Source: Clostridiales bacterium
GTDB taxonomy: Bacteria; Bacillota; Clostridia; Christensenellales; Pumilibacteraceae
Reading direction: 5' to 3'
DNA length: 64,000 nt
Assembly: GCA_014799665.1 (NCBI GenBank)
Contig: JAAVHP010000029.1
Coordinates: 1-64,000, forward strand
In this document: positions 1 to 8,147 of the stretch, one piece after another
How the letters are laid out: each line of letters starts with the position of its first letter
Numbering within the stretch: position 1 is the stretch's first letter
Position numbers and translations under genes: made by a program
Notes under the pieces: generated by a model
Seen by the model: only the letters and a program-made list of their open reading frames with translations
The model's database searches: none
Told to the model about the DNA's origin: nothing

Positions 1-617
<617 letters not shown>

Positions 618-791
618 CGTATAACCAAAGGGCGAACCCTTTTAGCTAACAAAATAATTTAATCGATTCTTTCTCAAAAAAACATACTGACATAAATTAA
701 TTGACTTTGTATATTTTATAAAAAAGTCTAATTCGCTAAAATCTATTCACTTTTTAATGTGCGTTGCTGTCTTTTGTCGGACAGCTTACTC

Positions 792-820
792 ATTATATCA
801 CCACCCTTTTTGTATGTCAA
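792..820 (-). promoter_or_regulatory. rRNA operon promoter
   Basis: On the minus strand TTGACA (complement of 815-820), a 17-nt spacer and TATAAT (complement of 792-797) form a perfect sigma-A promoter. Transcription would start near 785, giving a leader of about 170 nt before 16S. Confidence 0.85.
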
Positions 821-946
821 GCGTTTTTAACAAGTTTTTGCAATTTTTTTAAAAAATTTTTTCTTAAACAAAAATAGTCCTTTTTACCCTATTTTTCTCC
901 TTTTCATTTATATATTATATAGCGTACAAATAATCACGAAATAATC

Positions 947-975
947 TTGACATCGTATATATAAAATGATATAAT
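947..975 (+). promoter_or_regulatory. Consensus sigma-A promoter for the 1033 gene
   Basis: TTGACA at 947-952, 17-nt spacer, TATAAT at 970-975. Expected start near 982, giving a leader of about 50 nt before the ATG at 1033. It is divergent from the rRNA promoter. Confidence 0.85.
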
Positions 976-1032
976 ATTTCGGTAATAAAAATTTGTCGAT
1001 ATAGGGCGAATTCAGAAAAGGACTTTTTTACT

Positions 1033-1617
1033 ATGCCTAAATGCTTTAATTGCGGTAGTCCCGATTTCTTGGATAACGGTGAATGCGTGTGCTGCCACGT
1101 GATTGCCGACTTTAATCAAGAAAAAGCCGCTACGCTTCCCCCGCCTGTTTTGAACAGACAGACGATGATACTTCAACAAGCGATCGTAAAACATTCTGCC
1201 GATACGGAAGTTACCGTTCCCGCCAACACCTCGCTCGGGCTGTGCTTCATGAACCTTCGTATGTTCGACAAAGCTATCGAGGCGTTCGAAAAAGCCATGC
1301 CGCTGTCCTTTGATAACCCCGAACCGCATTTCTATGCCGCTGTGTGCTTGCTAAAAGGCAGGAAGCCGTTCCTATGCGGCCGCAAGACGATAGATAAAAT
1401 TCTTGAATACGCGAACGCCGCCACCATGATCGACGACCGCGGAATATATCATTATTTTATAGCATACGTAAAACAGGATTACTTTGCGCGCAAGTGCTTT
1501 AAGATCTCGCCCGATTGGACGCAGGAGCTCAGCACAGCACGAAAAATCGGTTATTCCCCCGCCGATGCGGCTCAGCTGTTTAAGATCATCGGCGTGGAAA
1601 GACCGAGCGAGCTTTAA
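1033..1617 (+). CDS. Zinc-ribbon and TPR-like repeat protein, function unknown
   Basis: A 194-residue protein. It opens with a probable zinc ribbon: CFNC at residues 4-7 and a second cysteine cluster (CVCC) at about 18-21. A helical segment follows with one clear TPR-like unit at roughly 67-95 (SLGLCFMNLRMFDKAIEAFE). No signal peptide or membrane segment is visible, so it is probably cytoplasmic. It has its own consensus promoter and is followed after 35 bases by the two related genes at 1653 and 2579, probably as one transcript. The C-terminal half is not recognised. A zinc-ribbon plus TPR layout suggests an adaptor, but no partner can be named. Confidence 0.75.
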   Translation: MPKCFNCGSPDFLDNGECVCCHVIADFNQEKAATLPPPVLNRQTMILQQAIVKHSADTEVTVPANTSLGLCFMNLRMFDKAIEAFEKAMPLSFDNPEPHFYAAVCLLKGRKPFLCGRKTIDKILEYANAATMIDDRGIYHYFIAYVKQDYFARKCFKISPDWTQELSTARKIGYSPADAAQLFKIIGVERPSEL

Positions 1618-1652
1618 TACATAATTCGTAATAAACCATAAGGAGTAAAAAT

Positions 1653-2492
1653 ATGATATCTCTCTCACTACTGGGGTTAGACTCGTATCTGATCATCTAC
1701 CTCGCACTCGTCATCTTGGGCATAATTTGCATCATCTTCGGGACGATTTTCAGGAACAAGCTCAACACGACCTCTCGCCCCACGAAAAAGCCGTCGAGCA
1801 ACAACTCGAACGCGGGCGACGCGCCGCTCGCAGTCGGTCCCGTCAACAAAAAGGTCATGACCGAAAGCGAGAAAAAGTGCTACGATTATTTCTTTGCGGA
1901 CAGCAACCAGGGTGGATGCTTACATAAAGTAACCGCAATAAGCGACGACGAATACGACAGCCTTGTCACCGAAAAGCTGAACGAGTTCGGCAGCAAGTCC
2001 AAGGCGCTCAAAAAGATCGGGCTCGATATAAGCCAGGTCGAAGAAATCGAGCCTATCAGATTTTACGGCTTCGAGAAGTACAACAACCGCTTGACCGACG
2101 TGTATGCGTCCAAGGCGGGCAACGACGGCAGAGTTCGCTCGTCCGTTTGCTCGGTCACGTGGATATTTTTCAGCAACGACCAGCTTTGCATTTACAACGG
2201 CAGGTTCGATATGCTTTCGGGTTCCAAGATCGAAACCACCGACGAGTATTTCTACCGCGACATAACCAACGTCACCACCAAAACCGATACCGAGCAGGTC
2301 ACCAAGCTCAACCTGAAAAAGGGCTGCTTCGGTAAGGTCAAAGAGGACATCGACAAACAGTTCACCGATTACGAAACGTTCCTTCTCGTCGTGCCCGGCG
2401 ACAGCTTCGTTTGCTCGGTCAGCGGCGTAACGAACGCGGCGCAAACCATCGAGGGCATGAAGCAAAAGCTGCGCGAAAAGAAAAACGCATAA
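1653..2492 (+). CDS. Membrane-anchored protein of unknown function, paralogue of the next gene
   Basis: A 279-residue protein preceded by AAGGAG. It has one N-terminal membrane helix (about residues 12-33) and a short polar linker. From about residue 66 it has a soluble domain of about 210 residues that is also the whole of the protein at 2579. The shared blocks are KVMTE, LNEFGSKSKALKKIGLDISQ, EPIRFYGFEKY, SSVCSVTW, FFSNDQ and VPGDSFVCSV. The beta-rich pattern and the repeated phrases about a displayed value could fit a PH-like fold, but that is a guess from texture only. The paralogue lacks the membrane helix, so the pair may be a membrane form and a cytosolic form of one protein. Confidence 0.75.
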   Translation: MISLSLLGLDSYLIIYLALVILGIICIIFGTIFRNKLNTTSRPTKKPSSNNSNAGDAPLAVGPVNKKVMTESEKKCYDYFFADSNQGGCLHKVTAISDDEYDSLVTEKLNEFGSKSKALKKIGLDISQVEEIEPIRFYGFEKYNNRLTDVYASKAGNDGRVRSSVCSVTWIFFSNDQLCIYNGRFDMLSGSKIETTDEYFYRDITNVTTKTDTEQVTKLNLKKGCFGKVKEDIDKQFTDYETFLLVVPGDSFVCSVSGVTNAAQTIEGMKQKLREKKNA

Positions 2493-2578
2493 CGCTTTCC
2501 CCTATCGTAACGATCATACGATAACTAATTCGCCGCAGGGCGATCAACAAATAAAAATTATTTTTAGGAGATAAAATT

Positions 2579-3289
2579 ATGGCGAACAACAACACGAGCA
2601 TTCCCCTTACCCCGCTCGATATCGAAACGCTCAACGAGAAGGTCATGACCGAGAACGAGCTTAAAGCATACAAGTATTTCACCGCTCAGGAAGTCAAGGG
2701 CGGCTGCTTCGGCAAAACCAAAAAGGACGCGCCGTCTGACGACGAGTTCGATGCAATGGTCGCCGACAAACTCAACGAGTTCGGCAGCAAGTCCAAGGCG
2801 CTCAAAAAGATCGGGCTTGACATAAGCCAGGTCAGCGAGATCGAGCCTATTCGGTTCTACGGCTTCGAGAAATACCGCAACCGCCTTACCGGCGTTTACT
2901 ATCAAAAGATAGGCGACGACGGCAGGTGGCGTTCGTCCGTTTGCTCGGTTACATGGTTGTTTTTCAGCAACGACCAGATTTGTATGTACAACGGCAAGTT
3001 CGATATGTTCTCGGGCACTAAGACCGAGATCACCGAGGAGTATTTCTACAAGGATATAACCAACTTCACCGCCGAGACCGAGACCGAACAGTCGATCAAT
3101 ATGTCTATGTCTAAGGGCGGCTGCATTAAGAAGTCCAAAGAACAGCTCGACAAAAAGCTCACCGATTACAACACCTTCGGGCTTATCGTGCCCGGCGACA
3201 GCTTCGTTTGCTCGGTAACAGGCGTTGCCAATGCCGAACAGATCATCGAGGGCATGAAACAAAAGCTGCGCGAAAAGAAAATAAATTAG
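2579..3289 (+). CDS. Soluble paralogue of the 1653 protein, function unknown
   Basis: A 236-residue protein with the strong ribosome site TAGGAG 9 bases before its ATG. After 20 residues it aligns end to end with the C-terminal domain of the preceding gene, and both end in GMKQKLREKK. The two genes are nearly identical in DNA over about 45 bases around 1983 and 2775, which points to a recent tandem duplication or gene conversion. Extra GGC and cysteine-rich inserts (GGCFGKTKK and KGGCIKKSKE) mark both copies. No membrane helix or signal peptide is present. Function is not recognised. Confidence 0.75.
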   Translation: MANNNTSIPLTPLDIETLNEKVMTENELKAYKYFTAQEVKGGCFGKTKKDAPSDDEFDAMVADKLNEFGSKSKALKKIGLDISQVSEIEPIRFYGFEKYRNRLTGVYYQKIGDDGRWRSSVCSVTWLFFSNDQICMYNGKFDMFSGTKTEITEEYFYKDITNFTAETETEQSINMSMSKGGCIKKSKEQLDKKLTDYNTFGLIVPGDSFVCSVTGVANAEQIIEGMKQKLREKKIN

Positions 3290-3295
3290 GTATTA

Positions 3296-3446
3296 TACCC
3301 CGGGGCAAGCCCCGGACGCGCGCTACGCGCGCCTTGCGCCCCAAGAGGCGCAGTATGACACCTAATTTGTCGGCGTCGCATTTTTGCCCTTGCAAGCAAG
3401 CAAAAATGCTCCTTGAATCAACTGATCTATTTGATTTGTGATCACC
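3296..3446. other. Non-coding gap with several short hairpins
   Basis: It holds CCCCGGGG/CCCCGG, a CGCGCG palindrome near 3331, GCGCC/GGCGC, and a longer pair GCATTTTTGC/GCAAAAATGC at about 3378-3409. No gene is seen. The hairpins may help end the upstream transcript. Confidence 0.5.
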
Positions 3447-3480
3447 AAGCGACCGCGCGAAAAAGGTGCGGTCGCTTTAC
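3447..3480 (+). terminator. Intrinsic terminator-like hairpin
   Basis: AAGCGACCGC at 3447-3456 pairs with GCGGTCGCTT at 3468-3477, followed by a modest T-rich tract. It probably ends the 1033-3289 transcript and lies just before the YidD start. Confidence 0.65.
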
Positions 3481-3495
3481 TTTAATCTTTTTCGT

Positions 3496-3972
3496 ATGAA
3501 TTTCGACGACGAGTTTATCACTACGATGCACCCGCCGGGGTCGTTTAACGATATTAAGTTCTTCCCCACCCCGCCGGAGCGCAAACTGCACAGACCGAAG
3601 CTTAACGCTTTTGCGGCGGTCGGGTTCGTGCTTGCCGCGGCAATAATCGCGCTTGCGGCGTTTTGCCTTGCGTATCTTATTTGCGAACCGCTTGACCTCG
3701 CGTTGTCAAGCGAGAGCATTGCGGGAATAGCGTGCGATGGCGCGTGCGTTATCGTTCTGTTCCTCGCGCGAAAGACCATACCGGTGTTTTTCGTGCGGGT
3801 CTATCAAAGGTTTGCCTCCGACAAAGTACGGCTCAGATGTTTATACACGCCGAGCTGTTCGGAATACATGATCGTCTGCATACTCAAATACGGCGTTATT
3901 CGCGGCGGCGTGCGCGGCATAAAACGGCTCAAACGCTGTCACCATCCCAACGGCGGCGAGGACCTGCCTTAA
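3496..3972 (+). CDS. yidD: YidD-family membrane-insertion factor with an N-terminal membrane extension
   Basis: The C-terminal about 70 residues match YidD: VRVYQRF, then LRCLYTPSCSEYMIVCILKYG, GVIRGGVRGIKRLKRCHH and PNGGEDLP, including the family's conserved cysteines. YidD helps YidC insert inner-membrane proteins and is usually 70-90 residues long, encoded between rnpA and yidC. Here it is 158 residues from ATG 3496 and stands alone. The extra N-terminal part carries two predicted membrane helices (about residues 45-70 and 75-100). The start at 3496 is chosen over an in-frame GTG at 3466, which lies inside the terminator hairpin. There is no clear ribosome site before either. Confidence 0.85.
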   Translation: MNFDDEFITTMHPPGSFNDIKFFPTPPERKLHRPKLNAFAAVGFVLAAAIIALAAFCLAYLICEPLDLALSSESIAGIACDGACVIVLFLARKTIPVFFVRVYQRFASDKVRLRCLYTPSCSEYMIVCILKYGVIRGGVRGIKRLKRCHHPNGGEDLP

Positions 3973-3976
3973 CGAA

Positions 3977-4016
3977 CAAAAAAATCTCTCGGCTATTTTG
4001 CTCGGGAGATTTTTTA
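3977..4016. terminator. Bidirectional intrinsic terminator
   Basis: AAAAAATCTC-CGG pairs with CGGGAGATTTTTT, with A and T runs on both sides. It serves the convergent yidD and DUF5131 genes. Confidence 0.85.
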
Positions 4017-4032
4017 TGTAAAATTCGTTACG

Positions 4033-4776
4033 TTATTTGTATAAGGTTTCAAGTTCTTTTTGAATTTCTTCGGCGCGAGCGATTTGGTCTTTGAGATTCC
4101 ATTTGCCGATATTCACTCCGTCTTTCAAAAACAGCGAGCCGCATTGATGGAAATAAAATTCGATATTCCTTTCTTTTGCTTCCAAATACAAATTCTTGAC
4201 CCATTCATACTCGATAGGACGCACATCCGCTTTGGGTGCCATTTCCCCGCCTACGTTCACGCATTTTATCAATCCCGTATCGAGGTATTTTCCCAAAGAA
4301 ATAGGACCGATCAGCGGAGAGCAAAAAACTTCTCTGTGCTTAACGGGCGCTTCCAAGAAATGTTTGAGCCGAATATCCGCCATTTCTTGGTTTTCAATGG
4401 AGATACTCATATAAACGTGTTCCCAGCCCTCGCCCCAGTCAAAAGGAACGCTGTTTTTAATTCGCTCGGGGCGTTTGGTCGTAAGCACGAATTTGCAGTC
4501 CTTTCTTCTTCTGATAAAATCCCAACAGCCGTCCCTCCACCCGTCCGCTTCTTCAATAAAGAAATCGGAAGAAAAGCAAAGCTTAATTAAAGAATTGGGC
4601 GGGCAGTCTTTGTCTTTAAGCTCATAGGTGGTTTTACCCTTTTCGATTACTGTGGTATCTCTGCCGTATCTTTGGTCCATTTTATAAACAAAACAATTTT
4701 TACAACCCGCACTGACTTTTTTGCACCCGTGCCACGGGTTCCACGGTATAGCTTTTTCGATTTCGTTATTCTGCAT
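4033..4776 (-). CDS. DUF5131 (phage Gp37/Gp68-like) protein
   Basis: A 247-residue protein whose N-terminus (IPWNPWHGC at 10-18, then C25 and C28) and blocks CFSSDFF, FVLTTKRPERI and SISIENQE match the DUF5131/Gp37-Gp68 family. The three N-terminal cysteines (C-x6-C-x2-C) resemble a metal or Fe-S ligand set, and the family has been likened to radical-SAM folds; the chemistry is unproven. Members often occur in phages and beside a 'three-Cys-motif partner' gene, which is not seen here. Its ATG shares one base with the TAA of the MarR gene upstream (TAATG), so the two are translationally coupled. It is probably controlled by that repressor. Confidence 0.85.
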   Translation of the reverse strand: MQNNEIEKAIPWNPWHGCKKVSAGCKNCFVYKMDQRYGRDTTVIEKGKTTYELKDKDCPPNSLIKLCFSSDFFIEEADGWRDGCWDFIRRRKDCKFVLTTKRPERIKNSVPFDWGEGWEHVYMSISIENQEMADIRLKHFLEAPVKHREVFCSPLIGPISLGKYLDTGLIKCVNVGGEMAPKADVRPIEYEWVKNLYLEAKERNIEFYFHQCGSLFLKDGVNIGKWNLKDQIARAEEIQKELETLYK

Positions 4777-5207
4777 TATTTCACCCCCGAGTTACTAACT
4801 TCCATAATTTTATTCGCTCTCTCCGCCAACGCGACCAAGGCGTTAAAATCATCTTGCCCGAGCCCGTTCGTCAAAACGTCGAGCTTCCGCTCTAAATCAG
4901 CTCTCGCCTTTTCGACAAGCGCCTTCGCCTTTTCGGTCGGCAGAATGTAATAGGCGCGTTTATCCTGCGGCGACGGACTTTTGATAATATAACCCTTATT
5001 TTCAAGCGAAGTGATATGCGCTGTGATCATCGGCTTCGACACCTTCAACATTTCCGCTAAGATTACGGGCGTATGCGGACCTTCCGTTTTAGAAATGATA
5101 TTAAGCACTCCCATTTCGCTTGGACGTATAGGAAGATCCTTTTTCAGATCCATATAGTTTTTGCTGAAAACAGAAAGCACGGCATTCGCAACAAAATACT
5201 TATCCAT
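4776..5207 (-). CDS. MarR-family transcriptional regulator
   Basis: A 143-residue winged-helix regulator of MarR type. Residues 30-100 carry the recognisable core: PSEMGVLNIISKTEGPHTPVILAEMLKVSKPMITAHITSLENKGYI, then the wing SPQDKRAYYILPTEKAK. MarR proteins act as dimers and usually release DNA on binding a small molecule. It is the first gene of a two-gene unit with the DUF5131 gene. Two related palindromes upstream (5225-5240 and 5250-5265), one filling the promoter spacer, indicate self-repression. The inducer cannot be inferred. Confidence 0.93.
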   Translation of the reverse strand: MDKYFVANAVLSVFSKNYMDLKKDLPIRPSEMGVLNIISKTEGPHTPVILAEMLKVSKPMITAHITSLENKGYIIKSPSPQDKRAYYILPTEKAKALVEKARADLERKLDVLTNGLGQDDFNALVALAERANKIMEVSNSGVK

Positions 5208-5224
5208 ATTAACTCCGTAAACTA

Positions 5225-5272
5225 ATTCATATAGATTAACTATATTTTAGTTCATCTACATTAACTTGTCAA
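5225..5272 (-). promoter_or_regulatory. Promoter and two MarR-type operators
   Basis: On the minus strand TTGACA (complement of 5267-5272), 17-nt spacer, TAAAAT (complement of 5244-5249). The spacer is filled by the near-palindrome GTTCAT-CTAC-ATTAAC at 5250-5265. A second copy, ATTCAT-ATAG-ATTAAC, lies at 5225-5240. The centres are 25 bp apart. Occupancy would block polymerase binding. Confidence 0.75.
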
Positions 5273-5366
5273 GTATTTATAGGCAAAACACCAAAAAGAA
5301 AAGAATATTATTTTTAAATACGGGAATAGTCGCATTTTCTTTATTTTTAATTCCTAATTGATTAGC

Positions 5367-5395
5367 TTGCCTTTTTCTCGGCATTGTAGTATAAT
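5367..5395 (+). promoter_or_regulatory. Promoter of the rqcP-ispDF-ktrBA operon
   Basis: TTGCCT at 5367-5372, 17-nt spacer, TATAAT at 5390-5395. The expected transcription start is about 5402, next to the rqcP ATG at 5403. Confidence 0.75.
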
Positions 5396-5402
5396 AAAAG
5401 AT

Positions 5403-5645
5403 ATGCGTATAGACAAGTTCTTAAAGGTATCGAGAATAATCAAGCGTAGAACGGTTGCCGCCGAGGCGTGCGACGCGGGCAAGGTATACGTAGGCGGAAG
5501 ATCGGTAAAGCCCGCGTACGTTTTGAAGGTCGGCGACGTGGTCGAGGTCAAGCTCGGCTCGACGCCTATTAAGTTCACGGTCAAGTCGCTTAACGACAAG
5601 GCTTCCAAGGAGGACGCAAGCACTCTTTATGAGATCATGCACTGA
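5403..5645 (+). CDS. rqcP: S4-domain protein RqcP (ribosome quality control)
   Basis: An 80-residue single S4 domain: MRIDKFLKVSRIIKRRTVAAEACDAG, then KVYVGGRSVKPAYVLKVGDVVEV, the typical RqcP/YabO sequence. RqcP binds stalled 50S-peptidyl-tRNA complexes and works with RqcH in adding alanine tails to blocked nascent chains. The start at 5403 is preferred over an upstream in-frame ATG at 5358 because it gives the family's usual N-terminus and because the -35 box lies at 5367. The TATAAT box ends 7 bases before the ATG and no ribosome site exists, so the mRNA is probably leaderless. The end overlaps ispDF by 17 bases. Confidence 0.92.
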   Translation: MRIDKFLKVSRIIKRRTVAAEACDAGKVYVGGRSVKPAYVLKVGDVVEVKLGSTPIKFTVKSLNDKASKEDASTLYEIMH

Positions 5646-6774
5646 GTCCCAAAAGCCGAACGTCGGTGCGGTTATCGTTTGCGCGGGGCGCGGCGAACGC
5701 ACGGGGCTTGCCTATAACAAAGTTTTATACAAGCTCGGCACGAAAACCATGATCGAGACTGTGCTTGATACTTTTTACGAAGCCGAGATATCGCCTATCG
5801 TTCTCGTTTGCTCGGCCACCGATCTCGACGCGATAACCGCGATTGCGAACGAGTATAAAGGCGTTTCGGTCGTTTTAGGCGGCGCTACACGCACGGAAAG
5901 CGTGTTTAACGGGCTGAAAGCGTGCAGGTGCGATATCGTGGCTATACACGACGGAGCGCGCCCCTACGCCACAAAAGAGCTTATTTTACGCACTGTGCAA
6001 TCAGCCATAGAATACGGCAGCGGCATTGCGGCGGTAAAAAGCGTGGATACCGTTAAGCGAGTCAGACCCGACGGAACGCTTACGAGCCTTAACCGTGCCG
6101 AGCTTATGAATATGCAAACACCGCAAACTTTTAGATATAACGAAATATTCAAGGCGTACGAGAGCGTTAGCGGCGTATTCACCGACGACGCCGAAGTTTA
6201 CGAGAAAGCTGGCTTTACCCCGCGCGCCGTAGAAGGCTCGTACGATAATATCAAGATAACCACTGCCGCCGATCTTTTAAAAGCCGTTCCTCATGCCTGC
6301 CATGTAGGTATCGGGTTCGACGTGCATAAACTCGTCGAGGGGCGCAAGCTTATACTCGGCGGCGTGCAAATTGATTACGACAAGGGCTTACTCGGGCATT
6401 CCGATGCGGACGTGCTTACGCACGCGATCATGGACGCACTGCTGTCGGCGGCGGACCTACCCGATATAGGCGTACTTTTCCCCGACACTGACGATAAATT
6501 TCTCGGCGTTTCGTCTATGAAGCTGCTTAATGAAGTTGTACAAAAGGTCAAGGCTAACGGGTTCGCGATAGAGAACGTTTCGGCTGTGATAGCGGCGCAA
6601 AAGCCCAAGCTTATGCGCATAATTCCCGATATTCGCCGTAGCCTGTCTACCACGCTCGGCATTGAGCTTTCGCGGGTGAACGTTTCGGCGACGACGACCG
6701 AGGAACTCGGTATTATCGGCGAGGGACGCGCGATTGCTGCTAATGCGTCGTGTATTCTTTCGGAGGTCAAATGA
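5629..6774 (+). CDS. ispDF: Bifunctional IspD/IspF (MEP isoprenoid pathway)
   Basis: A 381-residue fusion. Residues about 12-225 are the cytidylyltransferase IspD (GAVIVCAGRGERTG nucleotide loop, VAIHDGARPY, TDDAEVYE). Residues about 227-381 are MEcPP synthase IspF (GIGFDVHKL, LGHSDADVLTHAIMDALLSA, LFPDTDD, TTTEELGIIGEG), with the metal-binding Asp and His visible in GFDVH. It carries out steps 3 and 5 of the MEP route to IPP and DMAPP; IspE is not in the window. The ATG at 5629 lies inside rqcP, 15 bases after AAGGAGG, a long spacing but the only suitable start. Its stop overlaps the ktrB ATG. Confidence 0.95.
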   Translation: MRSCTESQKPNVGAVIVCAGRGERTGLAYNKVLYKLGTKTMIETVLDTFYEAEISPIVLVCSATDLDAITAIANEYKGVSVVLGGATRTESVFNGLKACRCDIVAIHDGARPYATKELILRTVQSAIEYGSGIAAVKSVDTVKRVRPDGTLTSLNRAELMNMQTPQTFRYNEIFKAYESVSGVFTDDAEVYEKAGFTPRAVEGSYDNIKITTAADLLKAVPHACHVGIGFDVHKLVEGRKLILGGVQIDYDKGLLGHSDADVLTHAIMDALLSAADLPDIGVLFPDTDDKFLGVSSMKLLNEVVQKVKANGFAIENVSAVIAAQKPKLMRIIPDIRRSLSTTLGIELSRVNVSATTTEELGIIGEGRAIAANASCILSEVK

Positions 6775-8132
6775 CGCACTACAAAAACATGAAAAAGAAA
6801 TTTCGGATGCGTCCGATGATAGTAGTGTTTTTGGGCTTCCTCGTAGTAATGCTGGTGGGCGCGTTCCTTTTGGCGTTGCCTATTTCCAACACCGACGGCA
6901 AGTGGATGTCGTTCACTCATGCGGTGTTCTGGGCGATGAACGGCGTATGCGGCACGGGGCTTGTCGTAAGCTCGACTGCGTTGTCGTTTACCGTATTCGG
7001 GCAAGTGATACTGTTCTTGCTTATTCAGTTCGGCGGGCTCGGGTTCATGACGATGGCGACTTTCCTCTTCATAATCATCCGCAAGCGCATTACGCTCAAA
7101 GACAGAATAGCGATACAGGAAGCGCTTGGACAGGACCAGATGAAGGGCGTGGTTCGGCTCGTGCTTAAAATAATGATAATTACGGGCATAATCGAGCTTG
7201 CGGGCACGATCATGCTTATACCCTTTTTCTGCGTGCGTAACGGTGGCGTCGGCGTGTGGCAGGCAATGTTCACTTCGGTATCGGCGTTCTGCAATGCGGG
7301 ATTCGATATTCTCGGCACGGAGGCAAATCCGTACGGCTCGCTTATCGATTACAACGGAAACATAGGCATACTGCTTATCGTCGCTCTTATAGCAATACTC
7401 GGCTCGTTCGGCTTTCCTGTTATCGACGATATTCTCAAATGCAAGTTCCGCTACAAGAAGTACCGTTTCCACACGAAAGCGGTCATTATCGTTTCGCTCT
7501 CGATCATGGCGTTCGGCACGCTTTACTTCTTCGCGTCCGAATTCAATTCCGCCGCGACTGCGGGCATGAACGGCGGCGAGAAGCTTTTGAACAGCTTGTT
7601 CCAAGCTGTCACGGCTAGCTCGACGGCGGGCTATTCATCACTCGATCAAACCAAACTATCGTCCGCCGGCATGGTTATGAGCATGATTATAATGTTTATA
7701 GGCTCGTCGCCGTGCAGTACCGGTGGCGGCATCAAGACGACGACATTCCTCGTTATATTGCTTATGGCGCGTGCGGGATTTACCGGTAAGGACGAAATCG
7801 TTATCGGCAAGCACAGCATCAGCATTAAGGCAGGACTTCGCGCACTATCCATTCTCGTACTCGCGACCGCGCTTATTGCGTTAAGCGTTATTATCATAGG
7901 CGCGACCGATCCCGATCTTGCGACGGGGTATATTCTGTACGATACGATTTCGTCGTTTACTACGACGGGGCTTTCCATGGGGATTGTGCCGAGCCTGTCG
8001 AACGCGGCACTGTACGTGTTCGCCGTGGTCATGTTTATCGGGCGACTCGGGCCGCTCAGTATTGTGCTAATGTTCACCAAGAACGATAATGCGCATATCA
8101 AGTATCCGTCGTCGAATATTATGATAGGATGA
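6771..8132 (+). CDS. ktrB: KtrB/TrkH-family potassium transporter subunit
   Basis: A 453-residue integral membrane protein with about ten hydrophobic segments and the four P-loop selectivity motifs of Trk/Ktr channels: GVCGTGLVV, SAFCNAGFD, ASSTAGYSS and SFTTTGLSM. It moves potassium, possibly with sodium, across the inner membrane and needs the cytosolic KtrA ring, encoded 15 bases downstream. The start at 6771 (ATGA overlap with ispDF) has the ribosome site CGGAGG 5 bases upstream; an upstream in-frame codon at 6750 lacks this. Confidence 0.95.
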   Translation: MTHYKNMKKKFRMRPMIVVFLGFLVVMLVGAFLLALPISNTDGKWMSFTHAVFWAMNGVCGTGLVVSSTALSFTVFGQVILFLLIQFGGLGFMTMATFLFIIIRKRITLKDRIAIQEALGQDQMKGVVRLVLKIMIITGIIELAGTIMLIPFFCVRNGGVGVWQAMFTSVSAFCNAGFDILGTEANPYGSLIDYNGNIGILLIVALIAILGSFGFPVIDDILKCKFRYKKYRFHTKAVIIVSLSIMAFGTLYFFASEFNSAATAGMNGGEKLLNSLFQAVTASSTAGYSSLDQTKLSSAGMVMSMIIMFIGSSPCSTGGGIKTTTFLVILLMARAGFTGKDEIVIGKHSISIKAGLRALSILVLATALIALSVIIIGATDPDLATGYILYDTISSFTTTGLSMGIVPSLSNAALYVFAVVMFIGRLGPLSIVLMFTKNDNAHIKYPSSNIMIG

Positions 8133-8147
8133 TTTATAGGAGTTATC

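Noticed and set aside
6375..7604. 409-codon minus-strand frame across ispDF and ktrB
   Set aside because: Antisense to two well-recognised genes; His/Arg/Glu-rich composition typical of a shadow frame.
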